Source: Rhodobacter flavimaris (GTDB lineage Bacteria; Pseudomonadota; Alphaproteobacteria; Rhodobacterales; Rhodobacteraceae). Taken from it: a stretch of 64,000 nucleotides of DNA. Positions 37,975 to 47,036 of this stretch are shown one piece after another. The notes beneath the pieces are model-generated. The model did not search any database. It was given only the letters and a program-made list of their open reading frames with translations, and was not told the origin of the DNA. Location of the stretch: NCBI RefSeq assembly GCF_021378075.1, contig NZ_JAJUOS010000003.1, positions 124,001 to 188,000 of the forward strand, in the 5' to 3' direction. The first letter of the stretch is position 1. Each line of letters opens with the position of its first letter. The position numbers and the translations under genes are program-made.

Positions 37975-38514
37975 TCAGCCAAGACGCGCCAGGCATTCCT
38001 GCGCAAGTTCCGTCACTGGCCGCGCCCCTGAAAGTTCGAGCACCGGCACGGCCTGCCCCGCCAGCCAGTTGCGGTGGCGTTGTAGGCTGCGCCCGCCGAA
38101 ATAAGGATCGTCATAGGATGCCGCCCAGGTCAGGAACGAGCCATGGTTGCGGTGCATATCGCCGCCCTCGCGCACCCGGTTGCCAAACTTTGCCACCTCA
38201 CGCCTGCGAATACGCATCAGGCGCACCGGCGTTGGCGTGACCAAAAAGACGATCAGATCGGCCGCGGCAATGAACCCGTCGCCCCAGCTGTCGGCCGAGC
38301 CGGACAAGACCCAACCCCCATCCGGCCCCGCGGCCTGCGCCAGAAGCGACAGGCGCTCGGGCACCGGGCGCTTGAGCGTGAAGGGCGGGTCAGAGGGCGC
38401 CCAGTAGAAATCATCGGTATCAAGATGCGGCACGCCCAGGCTTTCCGCCAGCGCGTGCCCTAAAGACGAAGTCCCCGATCCTGCGGCGCCGGTGATATAG
38501 ACCCGCGCCGCCAT
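37975..38514 (-). CDS. Adenylate-kinase-like P-loop ATPase
   Basis: This 179-residue protein has the Walker A motif GAAGSGTSSLG near the N-terminus, a DTDDFYW substrate-side motif and a LIVFLVTPTPVRLMRIRRRE segment similar to the core of small nucleoside or sugar kinases. It is annotated in many genomes as an adenylate-kinase-like or AAA-family protein; the true substrate is unknown. The start lies four bases after the prfB stop on the same strand, with a GAGG site inside the end of prfB, so it is the last gene of that run. Confidence 0.78.
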   Translation of the reverse strand: MAARVYITGAAGSGTSSLGHALAESLGVPHLDTDDFYWAPSDPPFTLKRPVPERLSLLAQAAGPDGGWVLSGSADSWGDGFIAAADLIVFLVTPTPVRLMRIRRREVAKFGNRVREGGDMHRNHGSFLTWAASYDDPYFGGRSLQRHRNWLAGQAVPVLELSGARPVTELAQECLARLG

Positions 38515-38517
38515 GGA

Positions 38518-39645
38518 TCAATCCTCGCCCTGCGCGTCAGCGCGGGACTTGCCCGCAACATCCATGGCCAGCGTAGCCGCCATAAAGCCGTCGAGGTCGC
38601 CATCCAGAACGCCCTGCGTGTCCGAGGTCTCGTAGCCCGTGCGCAGGTCTTTCACCATCTGGTAGGGCTGCAGCACGTAGGAACGGATCTGGTTGCCCCA
38701 ACCCGCCTCGCCCTTGGCTTCGTGCGCGGCGTTGATTGCGGCGTTACGCTTGTCGAGTTCGAGCTGGTAGAGGCGCGAGCGCAGCGCGTTCATCGCGATC
38801 TCGCGGTTCTGGTGCTGGGACTTCATCGACGAGGTGACGACAATGTTGGTCGGCAGGTGGGTAATCCGCACCGCCGAGTCGGTCGTGTTCACGTGCTGAC
38901 CGCCAGCGCCCGAGGAGCGGTAGGTGTCGATGCGGATATCGCTTGCCGGAATGTCGATCTCGATATTGTCGTCCACTACCGGATAGACCCAGACCGAGCA
39001 GAACGAGGTATGCCGCCGCGCCGCCGAGTCGTAAGGCGAAATCCGCACCAGGCGATGCACACCCGATTCCGACTTGAGCCAGCCATAGGCATTCGGCCCC
39101 GAGATTTTGTAGGAGGCCGACTTGATCCCCGCTTCTTCGCCCGCGCTTTCGGCCTGAAGCTCGACCTTGTAGCCCTTCTTCTCGGCCCAACGCGTATACA
39201 TCCGCGCCAGAATCGAGGCCCAGTCGCAGCTTTCCGTGCCGCCCGCGCCTGCGTTGATCTCAAGGAACGTATCGTTGCCGTCGGCCTCGCCATCCAGCAG
39301 GGCCTCCAGCTCTTTCGCGGCGGCGAATTCGCGCAATTCCTTGAGCGATTTTTCGGCCTCCGAGACGATCTCGGGGTCTTCCTCCATCTCACCCAGTTCG
39401 ATCAGCTCGACATTGTCGGTCAGATCGCGGTCGATGCGCTGGTAGGTCTCGACCTTATCCATCAGCATCTGACGATCGCGCATCAGCTTTTGCGCGCGCG
39501 CCGGGTCCGACCACAGGTCGCCATCCTCGATCATAGCGTTGAATTCTTCCAAGCGGTGCGGAGCGGTTTCCCAATCCATCCGCTGGCCCAGAAGTTTCAG
39601 CGACTTCTTGATCGCTTCCACGGTGTTCTGCGTTTCGGCGCGCAT
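38518..39645 (-). CDS. prfB: Peptide chain release factor 2
   Basis: RF2 reads UAA and UGA stop codons and triggers peptide release. The 375 residues contain the catalytic GGQ at 248-250 (SGAGGQHVN) and the stop-codon reading region at 203-205, here SPY ([11 protein letters not shown]) where many RF2 proteins have SPF. The frame is continuous from ATG to stop, so the autoregulatory +1 frameshift found in prfB of E. coli is absent. The start at 39645 follows AAGAGGAC. It lies downstream of amidase and PBP1A genes on the same strand. Confidence 0.96.
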   Translation of the reverse strand: MRAETQNTVEAIKKSLKLLGQRMDWETAPHRLEEFNAMIEDGDLWSDPARAQKLMRDRQMLMDKVETYQRIDRDLTDNVELIELGEMEEDPEIVSEAEKSLKELREFAAAKELEALLDGEADGNDTFLEINAGAGGTESCDWASILARMYTRWAEKKGYKVELQAESAGEEAGIKSASYKISGPNAYGWLKSESGVHRLVRISPYDSAARRHTSFCSVWVYPVVDDNIEIDIPASDIRIDTYRSSGAGGQHVNTTDSAVRITHLPTNIVVTSSMKSQHQNREIAMNALRSRLYQLELDKRNAAINAAHEAKGEAGWGNQIRSYVLQPYQMVKDLRTGYETSDTQGVLDGDLDGFMAATLAMDVAGKSRADAQGED

Positions 39646-39739
39646 ATCGCGTTCGTCCTCTTTATCGTCTTGCCGGGGTGATACAGCCAAGGCCAAGCGC
39701 GGGCAAGGCTTGCCCGTGCCACATGGCAATCACCCGATG

Positions 39740-42313
39740 TCAGTAAAGCCCGCCCGAGCTGAGCGTGCCGAAATCGGCCTTCTTCGGGATCACCGCGCGC
39801 TCGCCGGTCGAGGTGATAACCTCGGTGCCCTCGCCATCGGTCTCGCCCGCAGCAAACAGCGGCAGGTTCGCGCCCATGGCAAAGCCGCCGTCCACGATCA
39901 GGCCAAGGCCGAACATGCCGTCCTGGCCCTCGCGCAGGTATTCGGCCTGCACGAAATCGCCCGTGATATCATCGGCAAGGCGCTCGCCCGTATAGCGGTC
40001 GAACTTGGCCCAGTAGCCGCCCGGCGGAACCTTGAACCGGCTGCCGCCGTATTCCTTGATCGCTTCGGTCATGAAAGCGTTGAACACCGGAACGCAGAGC
40101 GTGCCGCCATAAGCGCCGCGCCCCAGCGTGCGGGGCTGGTCGTAACCCATGTAGCAGCTTGCCACGATGTTCGAGGTGAAACCGGTGAACCACACGTCTT
40201 TCGCGTCGTTCGTGGTGCCGGTCTTGCCCGCCACCGGCACCGGCAGGTTGACGCCCGAGCCGGAGCCGCGCTGCACCACGCCCTCCATCATCGAGATCAT
40301 CTGATAGGCGGTGACCGGGTTGATGACCTGCTCGCGCTCGGCGCGGATGCGCGGGCCAAGCCCCTCGGCCAGGATCTCCTTGCCGCAATCCTCGCACTCG
40401 CGCTGATCGTGGCGATAGACCGTGCGGCCCCAGCGGTCCTGCACCCGGTCCACAAGCGTCGGCTCCACCCGCTGCCCGCCATTGGCGAACATCGCATAGG
40501 CGCTGACGATCTGGTACATCGTGGTTTCCTGCGAGCCGAGCGCGTTTGCCAGGAACGGGCTCATCGGATTGTAAACGCCGAACTTCTCGGCATATTCCGC
40601 GACCGTCTCCATCCCGATTTCCTGCGCGATACGCACGGTCATCAGGTTTCGCGACTGCTCAAGCCCGGTGCGCATCGGCGTCGGACCATAGAACTTGTTC
40701 GAGGCGTTCTTGGGGCGCCACAGGCCCTGCGGGGTGTTCACCTCAATCGGCGCGTCCACAACGATGGTGGCCGGGGTAAACCCCTTGTCCAGCGCCGCCG
40801 CATAGACGAAGGGCTTGAAGTTCGAACCCGGCTGCCGCATCGCCTGCGTCGCGCGGTTGAAGACCGAGGCCTGGTAGCTGAAGCCCCCCTGCATCGCGAT
40901 CACGCGCCCGGTGTTGATGTCCATCGCCATGAAGGCGCCCTCGACCTCGGGCACCTGACGCAGGGTCCAGCGCACGAAGGAGCCATCCTCGTCCTTGGTG
41001 ACGGCGCGCACCAGTACCACATCGCCCACATCGACAAGGTCCGAGGCGCGCTTGGCCTTGGGGCCGAGCTTGCCATCGGAATTCAGCTTCTTGGCCCAGG
41101 TGACATCCTCGGCCGGGATCCAGTGGCCGTCTTCGTCCTCTTCGATACCCTCGATGCCGATGCGGGCCGAATCCTCGCCCAGTTTCAGCACAACGGCGGG
41201 ATACCAGCCCTCGATATCGCGGGGCGCCTTGTCGGTCGGCACGGCGGCAAGGGCGGCTCGCCAGCTTGCCTCGTCGCCCAGTTGGTCGGCGGCAATGGTC
41301 GTGCCGGTGCCGCGCCAGACGCCCTGACTGCGGTCATATTTCTCCAGCGCCTGCTGGAGCGCCTTGGCGGCGGCGCTCTGCATATCGGGGTTCACCGTGG
41401 CGCGGATCGTCAGACCGCCGCCGAAAAATTCCTCCTGCCCGAAGGACTTCGACAGCTGGCGACGAATCTCGTCGGTGAAATAGTCGCGCGGCGGCAGGGC
41501 CTGACGGAAGGGCGGGAAGTCGCCGTTCTGGACCGAGCGCACGGGCTGCTGGCGCTCGCTCTCATAGGTCGCCTCATCGATATAGCCGTTCTGCCACATC
41601 TCGCGCAGCACGTAGTTGCGACGGCCTTCCAGCTTTTCCTTGTTGCGCACGGGGTGGAAGTTCGAGGGCGCGGCAGGCATCGCGGCCAGCGTCGCCGCCT
41701 CATGCGGGGTCAGCTCGGACAGCGTCTTGTTGAAATAGGTCTGGGCCGCAGCGGCAACACCATAAGAGTTCTGGCCCAGGAAAATCTCGTTCATGTAGAG
41801 TTCGAGAATGCGGTCCTTCGACAGCGCCTCCTCGACGCGCGAGGCTAGGATCAATTCCTTGATCTTGCGCTCGACCGAGCGGTCCGAGCTGAGCAGGAAG
41901 TTCTTCATCACCTGCTGCGTGATGGTCGATGCACCGCGCAGATCGCGCCCGCCCGATTTCACGGCCTGCACCGCGGCGGCAACCATGCCGCGCGCGTCAT
42001 AGCCGCGGTGGACCCAGAAGTTCTTGTCCTCGGCCGAGACGAAGGCGTTCTTGACCAGATCGGGGATCTCGTTGATCGGCACGAAAATCCGGCGCTCTTC
42101 GGCGAATTCGTCGATCAGACGCCCCTCGCCGTTATAGATGCGCGAGATCGTCTTGGGGGTGTATTGGGCAAGCTGCTCGTGGCTGGGCAGGTTGCGCGAA
42201 TACATCCAGAAGATTGCACCCAAGGTCAGCGCGGCGAAAAACACCGCGGTCACGATCCACGAGAACAGACCCCCGATCGACGACAGGACAAAACGGATCA
42301 CAAGCACCCCCAT
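39740..42313 (-). CDS. mrcA: Penicillin-binding protein 1A
   Basis: This bifunctional enzyme polymerises and cross-links peptidoglycan at the outer face of the inner membrane. The 857 residues comprise an N-terminal membrane helix (about 17-37), a glycosyltransferase-51 domain with catalytic Glu95 in SAEDKNFW, an inserted OB-like region, and a transpeptidase domain with Ser497 and Lys500 (PGSNFKPF), SRN and KTGTT. An unusual CEDC pair (Cys640, Cys643) lies between the SRN and KTG motifs. It is downstream of an amidase gene and upstream of prfB. Confidence 0.96.
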   Translation of the reverse strand: MGVLVIRFVLSSIGGLFSWIVTAVFFAALTLGAIFWMYSRNLPSHEQLAQYTPKTISRIYNGEGRLIDEFAEERRIFVPINEIPDLVKNAFVSAEDKNFWVHRGYDARGMVAAAVQAVKSGGRDLRGASTITQQVMKNFLLSSDRSVERKIKELILASRVEEALSKDRILELYMNEIFLGQNSYGVAAAAQTYFNKTLSELTPHEAATLAAMPAAPSNFHPVRNKEKLEGRRNYVLREMWQNGYIDEATYESERQQPVRSVQNGDFPPFRQALPPRDYFTDEIRRQLSKSFGQEEFFGGGLTIRATVNPDMQSAAAKALQQALEKYDRSQGVWRGTGTTIAADQLGDEASWRAALAAVPTDKAPRDIEGWYPAVVLKLGEDSARIGIEGIEEDEDGHWIPAEDVTWAKKLNSDGKLGPKAKRASDLVDVGDVVLVRAVTKDEDGSFVRWTLRQVPEVEGAFMAMDINTGRVIAMQGGFSYQASVFNRATQAMRQPGSNFKPFVYAAALDKGFTPATIVVDAPIEVNTPQGLWRPKNASNKFYGPTPMRTGLEQSRNLMTVRIAQEIGMETVAEYAEKFGVYNPMSPFLANALGSQETTMYQIVSAYAMFANGGQRVEPTLVDRVQDRWGRTVYRHDQRECEDCGKEILAEGLGPRIRAEREQVINPVTAYQMISMMEGVVQRGSGSGVNLPVPVAGKTGTTNDAKDVWFTGFTSNIVASCYMGYDQPRTLGRGAYGGTLCVPVFNAFMTEAIKEYGGSRFKVPPGGYWAKFDRYTGERLADDITGDFVQAEYLREGQDGMFGLGLIVDGGFAMGANLPLFAAGETDGEGTEVITSTGERAVIPKKADFGTLSSGGLY

Positions 42314-42442
42314 GGGGCCGACTGCCCCCGTTCGGCCGCCCGTATATCGCGCGTGCGCGCGTGGGTCAAAACAACTTGGCGTCAGACCGGCGGCGATGCG
42401 CTTGCGGCACCGCTGAACGCTGAAATTCTGCTGCGCGGTTAA

Positions 42443-43657
42443 TCACTTGCGCAGCAGGCGGGCCTCGGCGGCATCGGCCTGCGCCCAGCTTTCAACCCCC
42501 TTGACGACGGCGCGCGCCATGCGCTTGCGCCACTCGGCATCCAGCAGGCGGTCACGGTCGGCCTCGGAGGACAGGAACCCCAGTTCGAGCAGCAGCGAGG
42601 GGATATCGGGCGATTTCAGCACCGAGAAATCGGCGCCCTGCACCGGGTGGCGGTGCATCTTCAGCCCCTCGGCCTTGATCGCGCCCGCCAGCACCTGCGC
42701 AAGGCGCAGGCTGCGCGGATGTGTCTCGACCCGCGCCAGGTCCATCAGCACCCCGGCAACAGCATCGTCATGGCCTGACAGATCGACGCCGGCCAACAGG
42801 TCGGCGCGGTCATGACGCTCAGCCAGTTTCTGCGAGGCCGCGTCCTGCGCCGCATCATCGAGCAGATAGACCGTGGCGCCGGTCGCCTCCCCTTCCTCCA
42901 AAGCATCGGCATGGAGCGACAGCAGCAAATCCGCCCCCGCCGCGCGGGCAACGGTGATCCGGGTTTCGAGCGGGACAAAGACGTCCTCCTCGCGGGTCAT
43001 CAGCACTTCCATGCCCGCCCGCGTCATCGCCTCTTTCAGATCGCGCGCGAAGGTCAGCACCAAGACCGCCTCGTTCTGCGCATCGGCCTCGGCGCCCGGG
43101 TCGATACCGCCATGACCGGGATCGAGCACGACGCGCAAGGGCCGCGCCCCGTCCTGACGGCGATGCGGCGCATCAGTCACGGCGGGTTGCGGCAGATCCC
43201 ACAGAACCGAGGACGGCGCGCCCACGCGCGCGGTGAAATCATCGGGCGAGACGGGTTCAAGTTGCACGCGCACCAGCGCCGCATCAGGCGCGGTTTCCTC
43301 GACCGCCTCAAGCAGGCGCATCGGTCCCGGAAGCTCTGCCACAAGGCGCGACCAGCCGGGTCGGAAACGACCCCACCGCAGACCTTGCAGCACCCCGCCC
43401 TCGTTCAGTTCCGCCGGGTTCTGGCCGGTGAAATCCACCTCGCGGAAATCGACGACCAGGCGCGGCGGGCCATCCAGTAGATAGGCGCGGAAGGGCACCG
43501 GCTGGCTGATGCCCAGAACGATCTCGGTCTTGCCGTCGGTCTCGCGCACATGGCTGCGCGCGGGCTCAACCCGTGCGAGCGCCGAGAAATCCTGCGCCTG
43601 AACCAGCCCGATGCCCGCCAGCCACGCCAGCGCGATACCCAAGAGAATGCGTTTCAT
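42443..43657 (-). CDS. N-acetylmuramoyl-L-alanine amidase, AmiC type
   Basis: This 404-residue exported enzyme cuts the bond between MurNAc and the stem peptide, as needed for daughter-cell separation. It has a signal peptide (KRILLGIALAWLAGIGLVQAQ), an AMIN domain (about residues 30-150) that targets the septum, and a C-terminal Amidase_3 domain with zinc ligands in VLDPGHGGIDPGA, LLSLHADA and LLELGFLSSEADRDRL. The start at 43657 gives a typical signal peptide; a longer reading from 43696 would put 13 residues before it. It reads into the PBP1A gene. Confidence 0.94.
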   Translation of the reverse strand: MKRILLGIALAWLAGIGLVQAQDFSALARVEPARSHVRETDGKTEIVLGISQPVPFRAYLLDGPPRLVVDFREVDFTGQNPAELNEGGVLQGLRWGRFRPGWSRLVAELPGPMRLLEAVEETAPDAALVRVQLEPVSPDDFTARVGAPSSVLWDLPQPAVTDAPHRRQDGARPLRVVLDPGHGGIDPGAEADAQNEAVLVLTFARDLKEAMTRAGMEVLMTREEDVFVPLETRITVARAAGADLLLSLHADALEEGEATGATVYLLDDAAQDAASQKLAERHDRADLLAGVDLSGHDDAVAGVLMDLARVETHPRSLRLAQVLAGAIKAEGLKMHRHPVQGADFSVLKSPDIPSLLLELGFLSSEADRDRLLDAEWRKRMARAVVKGVESWAQADAAEARLLRK

Positions 43658-43712
43658 GCCGCCCTGCCCGTTTTCGCGCAGTATAGCGCGCCCCAAACGC
43701 CTGCGGAACCGC

Positions 43713-44855
43713 TCAACCGCGCGCCGCCATGAAACGAGTCAGACGATCGAGCCCCTCGGCGATATCGGCGGTGGCGCGGGCATAGGAAAAGCGCAGGGTC
43801 TGCGCGCCGCGACGCGGGTCAAAATCGAGCCCCGGCGTCACGGCCACGCCCGCCTTTTCAAGGATTTCGGCGGCGAAGGCCACGCTGTCCTGCGTCAGAT
43901 CCGACACATCGGCGTAGATGTAGAAGGCCCCGTCGGGCGGCGCGATCTTGGTGAACCCGGCCTTCGGCAGGCCCTCCAGCATCAGGCGACGGTTCTCAGC
44001 GTAAACGGCGCGGTTCGCCTCCAGCTCGTCGATGCAGTCCAGCGCGGCGAGCGCGGCGATCTGGCTGGCATGGGGCGGGCAGATGAACAGGTTCTGCGCC
44101 AGCCGCTCGACCGTGCGGATGTGATCCTCGGGCACGACCATCCAGCCCACGCGCCAGCCGGTCATCGAGAAATACTTCGAGAAGGAGTTGATCACATAGG
44201 ACTGGTCTGAGACCTCAAGCGCGCTGACCGCCCGATCGCCATAATGCAGACCGTGGTAGATCTCGTCCGAGATGAAGGCGATGTCGCGCGCTTGCGCCTC
44301 GGCCATCAGGGCGGCCAGTTGCGGCTTGCCCAGCATCGTTCCCGAGGGGTTGCCGGGCGAGGCCACGATCAGCCCCTGCACATCGGCCGGGATTTCGGAG
44401 GGCACAGGCTGGTAGCGGTTCTCGGGACGGCTTTGAATACCGACCGGCGTGACCGACATGGCGCGCAGGATCTGGCGGTAGCTCGGGTAGCCGGGCTCCC
44501 CCAAAGCCACGCGGTCGCCCGCGTCGAAAAGCGCCGAGAAGGCCAACACGAAGGCCCCCGACGACCCCGCAGTTACCACCACCCGCGCCGGGTCCAGATC
44601 GACGCCATACCAGCGCGCGTAAAGCAGTGCGATCCCCTCGCGCAGCGCGGGCAGACCCAGTGAAACCGTGTAACCAAGCGAGTCGCGCTCCAACGCCTCT
44701 ACCAACGCGGCACGGGCCTGCGCGGGGGCGGGCGTCGAGGGCTGCCCCACCTCCATATGGATGATTTGGCGCCCGGAGGCCTCTGCGGCGCGCGCGGCCT
44801 CCACCACATCCATCACAATAAAGGGATCGACCTGACCACGGCTTGAGAAACGCAC
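43713..44855 (-). CDS. Class I/II PLP-dependent aminotransferase
   Basis: This 380-residue cytoplasmic enzyme is a fold-type I aminotransferase of the aspartate aminotransferase superfamily. The PLP-binding Lys is in SFSKYFSMTGWRVGW, with ASPGNPSGTML, FISDEIYHGLHYG and a C-terminal FSYA at the carboxylate-binding Arg region (LRFSYAR). I chose the GTG at 44855 because GGAGG lies seven bases upstream; an ATG at 44915 would add 20 residues without family similarity. The amino-acid substrate cannot be read from the sequence. Its upstream neighbour on the other strand is a DsbA-like protein. Confidence 0.88.
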   Translation of the reverse strand: MRFSSRGQVDPFIVMDVVEAARAAEASGRQIIHMEVGQPSTPAPAQARAALVEALERDSLGYTVSLGLPALREGIALLYARWYGVDLDPARVVVTAGSSGAFVLAFSALFDAGDRVALGEPGYPSYRQILRAMSVTPVGIQSRPENRYQPVPSEIPADVQGLIVASPGNPSGTMLGKPQLAALMAEAQARDIAFISDEIYHGLHYGDRAVSALEVSDQSYVINSFSKYFSMTGWRVGWMVVPEDHIRTVERLAQNLFICPPHASQIAALAALDCIDELEANRAVYAENRRLMLEGLPKAGFTKIAPPDGAFYIYADVSDLTQDSVAFAAEILEKAGVAVTPGLDFDPRRGAQTLRFSYARATADIAEGLDRLTRFMAARG

Positions 44856-45021
44856 CTTCTGCCTCCATCCTGCGGTTTGAATATGCGCGATAGGCCGCCT
44901 TGGCGGTAGGGTCAATGGCGGCGGTCACAGAGTCGCACCACGAACACCCCTCTTGCGCTTGAAGACAGGACTGGCCAGTTTGGCCCGAACCGGCCGCAGA
45001 GGCCCAGAACAGGATGAACTG

Positions 45022-45768
45022 ATGACGCGCAAGCTTTTCGCCGCCCTAGCCCTCTCGACGGCACTTTCCGCCCCCGCGATGGCCTTCGATATCACCGAGA
45101 TGTCGGATGCCGAAAAGGCGGCTTTTGGCGAGGCCGTTAAGGCCTATCTGATGGAAAACCCCGAGGTCCTGGTCGAAGCGATCGGCGTTCTCGAAGAGCG
45201 TCAGCAGGCGGTCGAAGTGCAAAACGACAAGGTTCTGGTGCAAACAAACGCCAAGGAACTGTTCGACGACGGCTATTCCTGGATCGGCGGGAACCCCGAG
45301 GGCGACCTGACGATCGTCGAGTTCATGGATTACCGCTGCAGCTACTGCCGCAAGGCCTATACCGAGGTCGAGGAACTTCTGGCCAAGGACGGCAAGATCC
45401 GCTTCATCGTCAAGGAATTCCCGATCCTGGGCCAGGAATCCGACCTCTCGGCGCGCTTCGCGGTGGCCGTGAAGCAGCTTGCGGGCGACGAGACTTACAA
45501 GAAGGTCCATGACGAACTGATCGCCTTCCGAGGCTCGGTCACGCTCGAAAGCCTCGCGCGGCTGGCGGATGAACATGGCGTGGACAAGGATGACGTGCTC
45601 AAGCGCATGAACGAGGAAGAAGTGACCGCGGTGCTGCGTGCCAACCACCAGCTGGCCGAACGCATGAAGATCTCGGGCACCCCGGCCTTCGTCATCGGCG
45701 GCGAGATGCTACGCGGCTATGCGCCCCTCAAGACGATGCAGCAGATTGTGGCCGACCAGCGCGGCTGA
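45022..45768 (+). CDS. DsbA-family periplasmic thiol:disulfide protein
   Basis: This 248-residue protein has a signal peptide (MTRKLFAALALSTALSAPAMA), an N-terminal helical segment of about 70 residues with coiled-coil features, then a thioredoxin-fold DsbA-like domain. The active site is Cys106-Ser-Tyr-Cys109 in DYRCSYCRKAY, and the cis-Pro loop is GTPAF. The N-terminal extension is like that of ScsC/BdbD-type relatives, where it mediates oligomerisation; whether this is an isomerase or oxidase is open. The start at 45022 is preferred because earlier starts would precede the signal peptide. Confidence 0.9.
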   Translation: MTRKLFAALALSTALSAPAMAFDITEMSDAEKAAFGEAVKAYLMENPEVLVEAIGVLEERQQAVEVQNDKVLVQTNAKELFDDGYSWIGGNPEGDLTIVEFMDYRCSYCRKAYTEVEELLAKDGKIRFIVKEFPILGQESDLSARFAVAVKQLAGDETYKKVHDELIAFRGSVTLESLARLADEHGVDKDDVLKRMNEEEVTAVLRANHQLAERMKISGTPAFVIGGEMLRGYAPLKTMQQIVADQRG

Positions 45769-45787
45769 TCGCCCTGCCCAGAACACG

Positions 45788-45814
45788 AAAGGCCGGCATC
45801 GCGCCGGCCTTTTT
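45788..45814. terminator. Bidirectional terminator between the DsbA-like gene and ispG
   Basis: A seven-base stem GGCCGGC / GCCGGCC with a five-base loop has AAA before and TTTTT after, fitting a terminator shared by two convergent genes. Confidence 0.88.
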
Positions 45815-45825
45815 CTTTTCGCGGA

Positions 45826-46956
45826 TTACTCGGCCGCGTCGGGCGTATCGCCTTCGGCCTCGATCTCGGCCACACGGGCCTCGACCAGCCCCACGATATG
45901 ATCGACCATCTCGGCGTTCGAGAGCTTGTGGCTCTGCTTGCCCGCCAGATAGACCATGCCCGAGCCCGCACCGCCGCCGGTAAAGCCGATATCCGTCATC
46001 AGCGCCTCGCCGGGGCCGTTCACGACGCAACCGATGATCGACAGGCTCATCGGGGTCTTGATGTGCTCTAGGCGCTTTTCCAGCGTCTCGACCGTCTTGA
46101 TCACGTCAAAACCTTGACGCGCGCAGGACGGGCACGAGATGATCTGCACCCCGCGCGTGCGCAGCCCAAGCGATTTGAGGATCTCGTAGCCGACCTTGAC
46201 CTCTTCGACCGGATCGGCCGAGAGGCTGACGCGGATCGTGTCGCCGATCCCCATCCACAGCAGGTTGCCAAGACCGATGGCGGATTTCACCGTGCCCGCC
46301 ATCAGACCGCCCGCCTCGGTAATCCCGAGGTGAATCGGCGCATCGGTCGCCTCGGCCAGCGCCTGATAGGCTGCGGCAGCAAGGAAGACGTCGGACGCCT
46401 TGCAGGAAATCTTGAACTCGTGAAAGTCGTTGTCTTGCAGGATCTTGATGTGATCGAGGCCGCTTTCGACCATCGCGTCGGGGCACGGCTCGCCGTATTT
46501 GTCGAGCAGGTGCTTTTCAAGGCTGCCCGCGTTCACGCCGATGCGGATCGAGCAGCCGTGGTCCTTGGCAGCCCGGATCACTTCTTTTACGCGGCTCGCA
46601 TCGCCGATGTTGCCGGGATTGATGCGCAGACAGGCGGCGCCCGCCTCGGCCGCCTCGATGGCGCGCTTATAGTGGAAATGGATGTCGGCCACGATCGGCA
46701 CCGGGCTTTCGCGCACGATCTCGCGCAGGGCACGGGTGCTGGCCTCATCCGGGGTCGAGACGCGCACGATGTCGGCGCCCACATCGGCCGAACGGATCAC
46801 CTGGTCCAGCGTCGCCTTGACGTCCGCGGTGTCGGTGTTCGTCATCGTCTGCACCGTGATCGGCGCATCCCCCCCCACGGGCACATTGCCAACCATGATC
46901 TGGCGCGACTTGCGGCGGTAGATATTGCGCCAAGGACGAATGTGATTGAGCGACAT
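45826..46956 (-). CDS. ispG: 4-Hydroxy-3-methylbut-2-enyl diphosphate synthase
   Basis: IspG (GcpE) reduces MEcPP to HMBPP in the MEP isoprenoid pathway using a [4Fe-4S] cluster. The 376-residue protein has the TIM-barrel opening [23 protein letters not shown] and the C-terminal cluster ligands in [11 protein letters not shown] and [10 protein letters not shown]. The start at 46956 follows GGAGA. It lies just downstream of the RodZ-like gene on the same strand (80 bases apart), an arrangement also known in other bacteria where rodZ and ispG are neighbours. Confidence 0.96.
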   Translation of the reverse strand: MSLNHIRPWRNIYRRKSRQIMVGNVPVGGDAPITVQTMTNTDTADVKATLDQVIRSADVGADIVRVSTPDEASTRALREIVRESPVPIVADIHFHYKRAIEAAEAGAACLRINPGNIGDASRVKEVIRAAKDHGCSIRIGVNAGSLEKHLLDKYGEPCPDAMVESGLDHIKILQDNDFHEFKISCKASDVFLAAAAYQALAEATDAPIHLGITEAGGLMAGTVKSAIGLGNLLWMGIGDTIRVSLSADPVEEVKVGYEILKSLGLRTRGVQIISCPSCARQGFDVIKTVETLEKRLEHIKTPMSLSIIGCVVNGPGEALMTDIGFTGGGAGSGMVYLAGKQSHKLSNAEMVDHIVGLVEARVAEIEAEGDTPDAAE

Positions 46957-47036
46957 GGCCGGGTCTCCGATTGCTGCCCCAGACATAGGTCAGCCGCTGC
47001 CCGAGGGCAACGGCTGCACAATCCTGTTCAGGGAAT

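Noticed and set aside
38518..39645. Programmed frameshift in prfB
   Set aside because: The frame is open from the ATG to the stop with no in-frame UGA early in the gene, so no frameshift is needed.
39539..41848. A 769-codon open frame on the plus strand opposite the PBP1A and prfB genes
   Set aside because: It is antisense to two well-supported genes. In very GC-rich DNA the strand opposite a real gene often stays open. The product has no recognisable domain.
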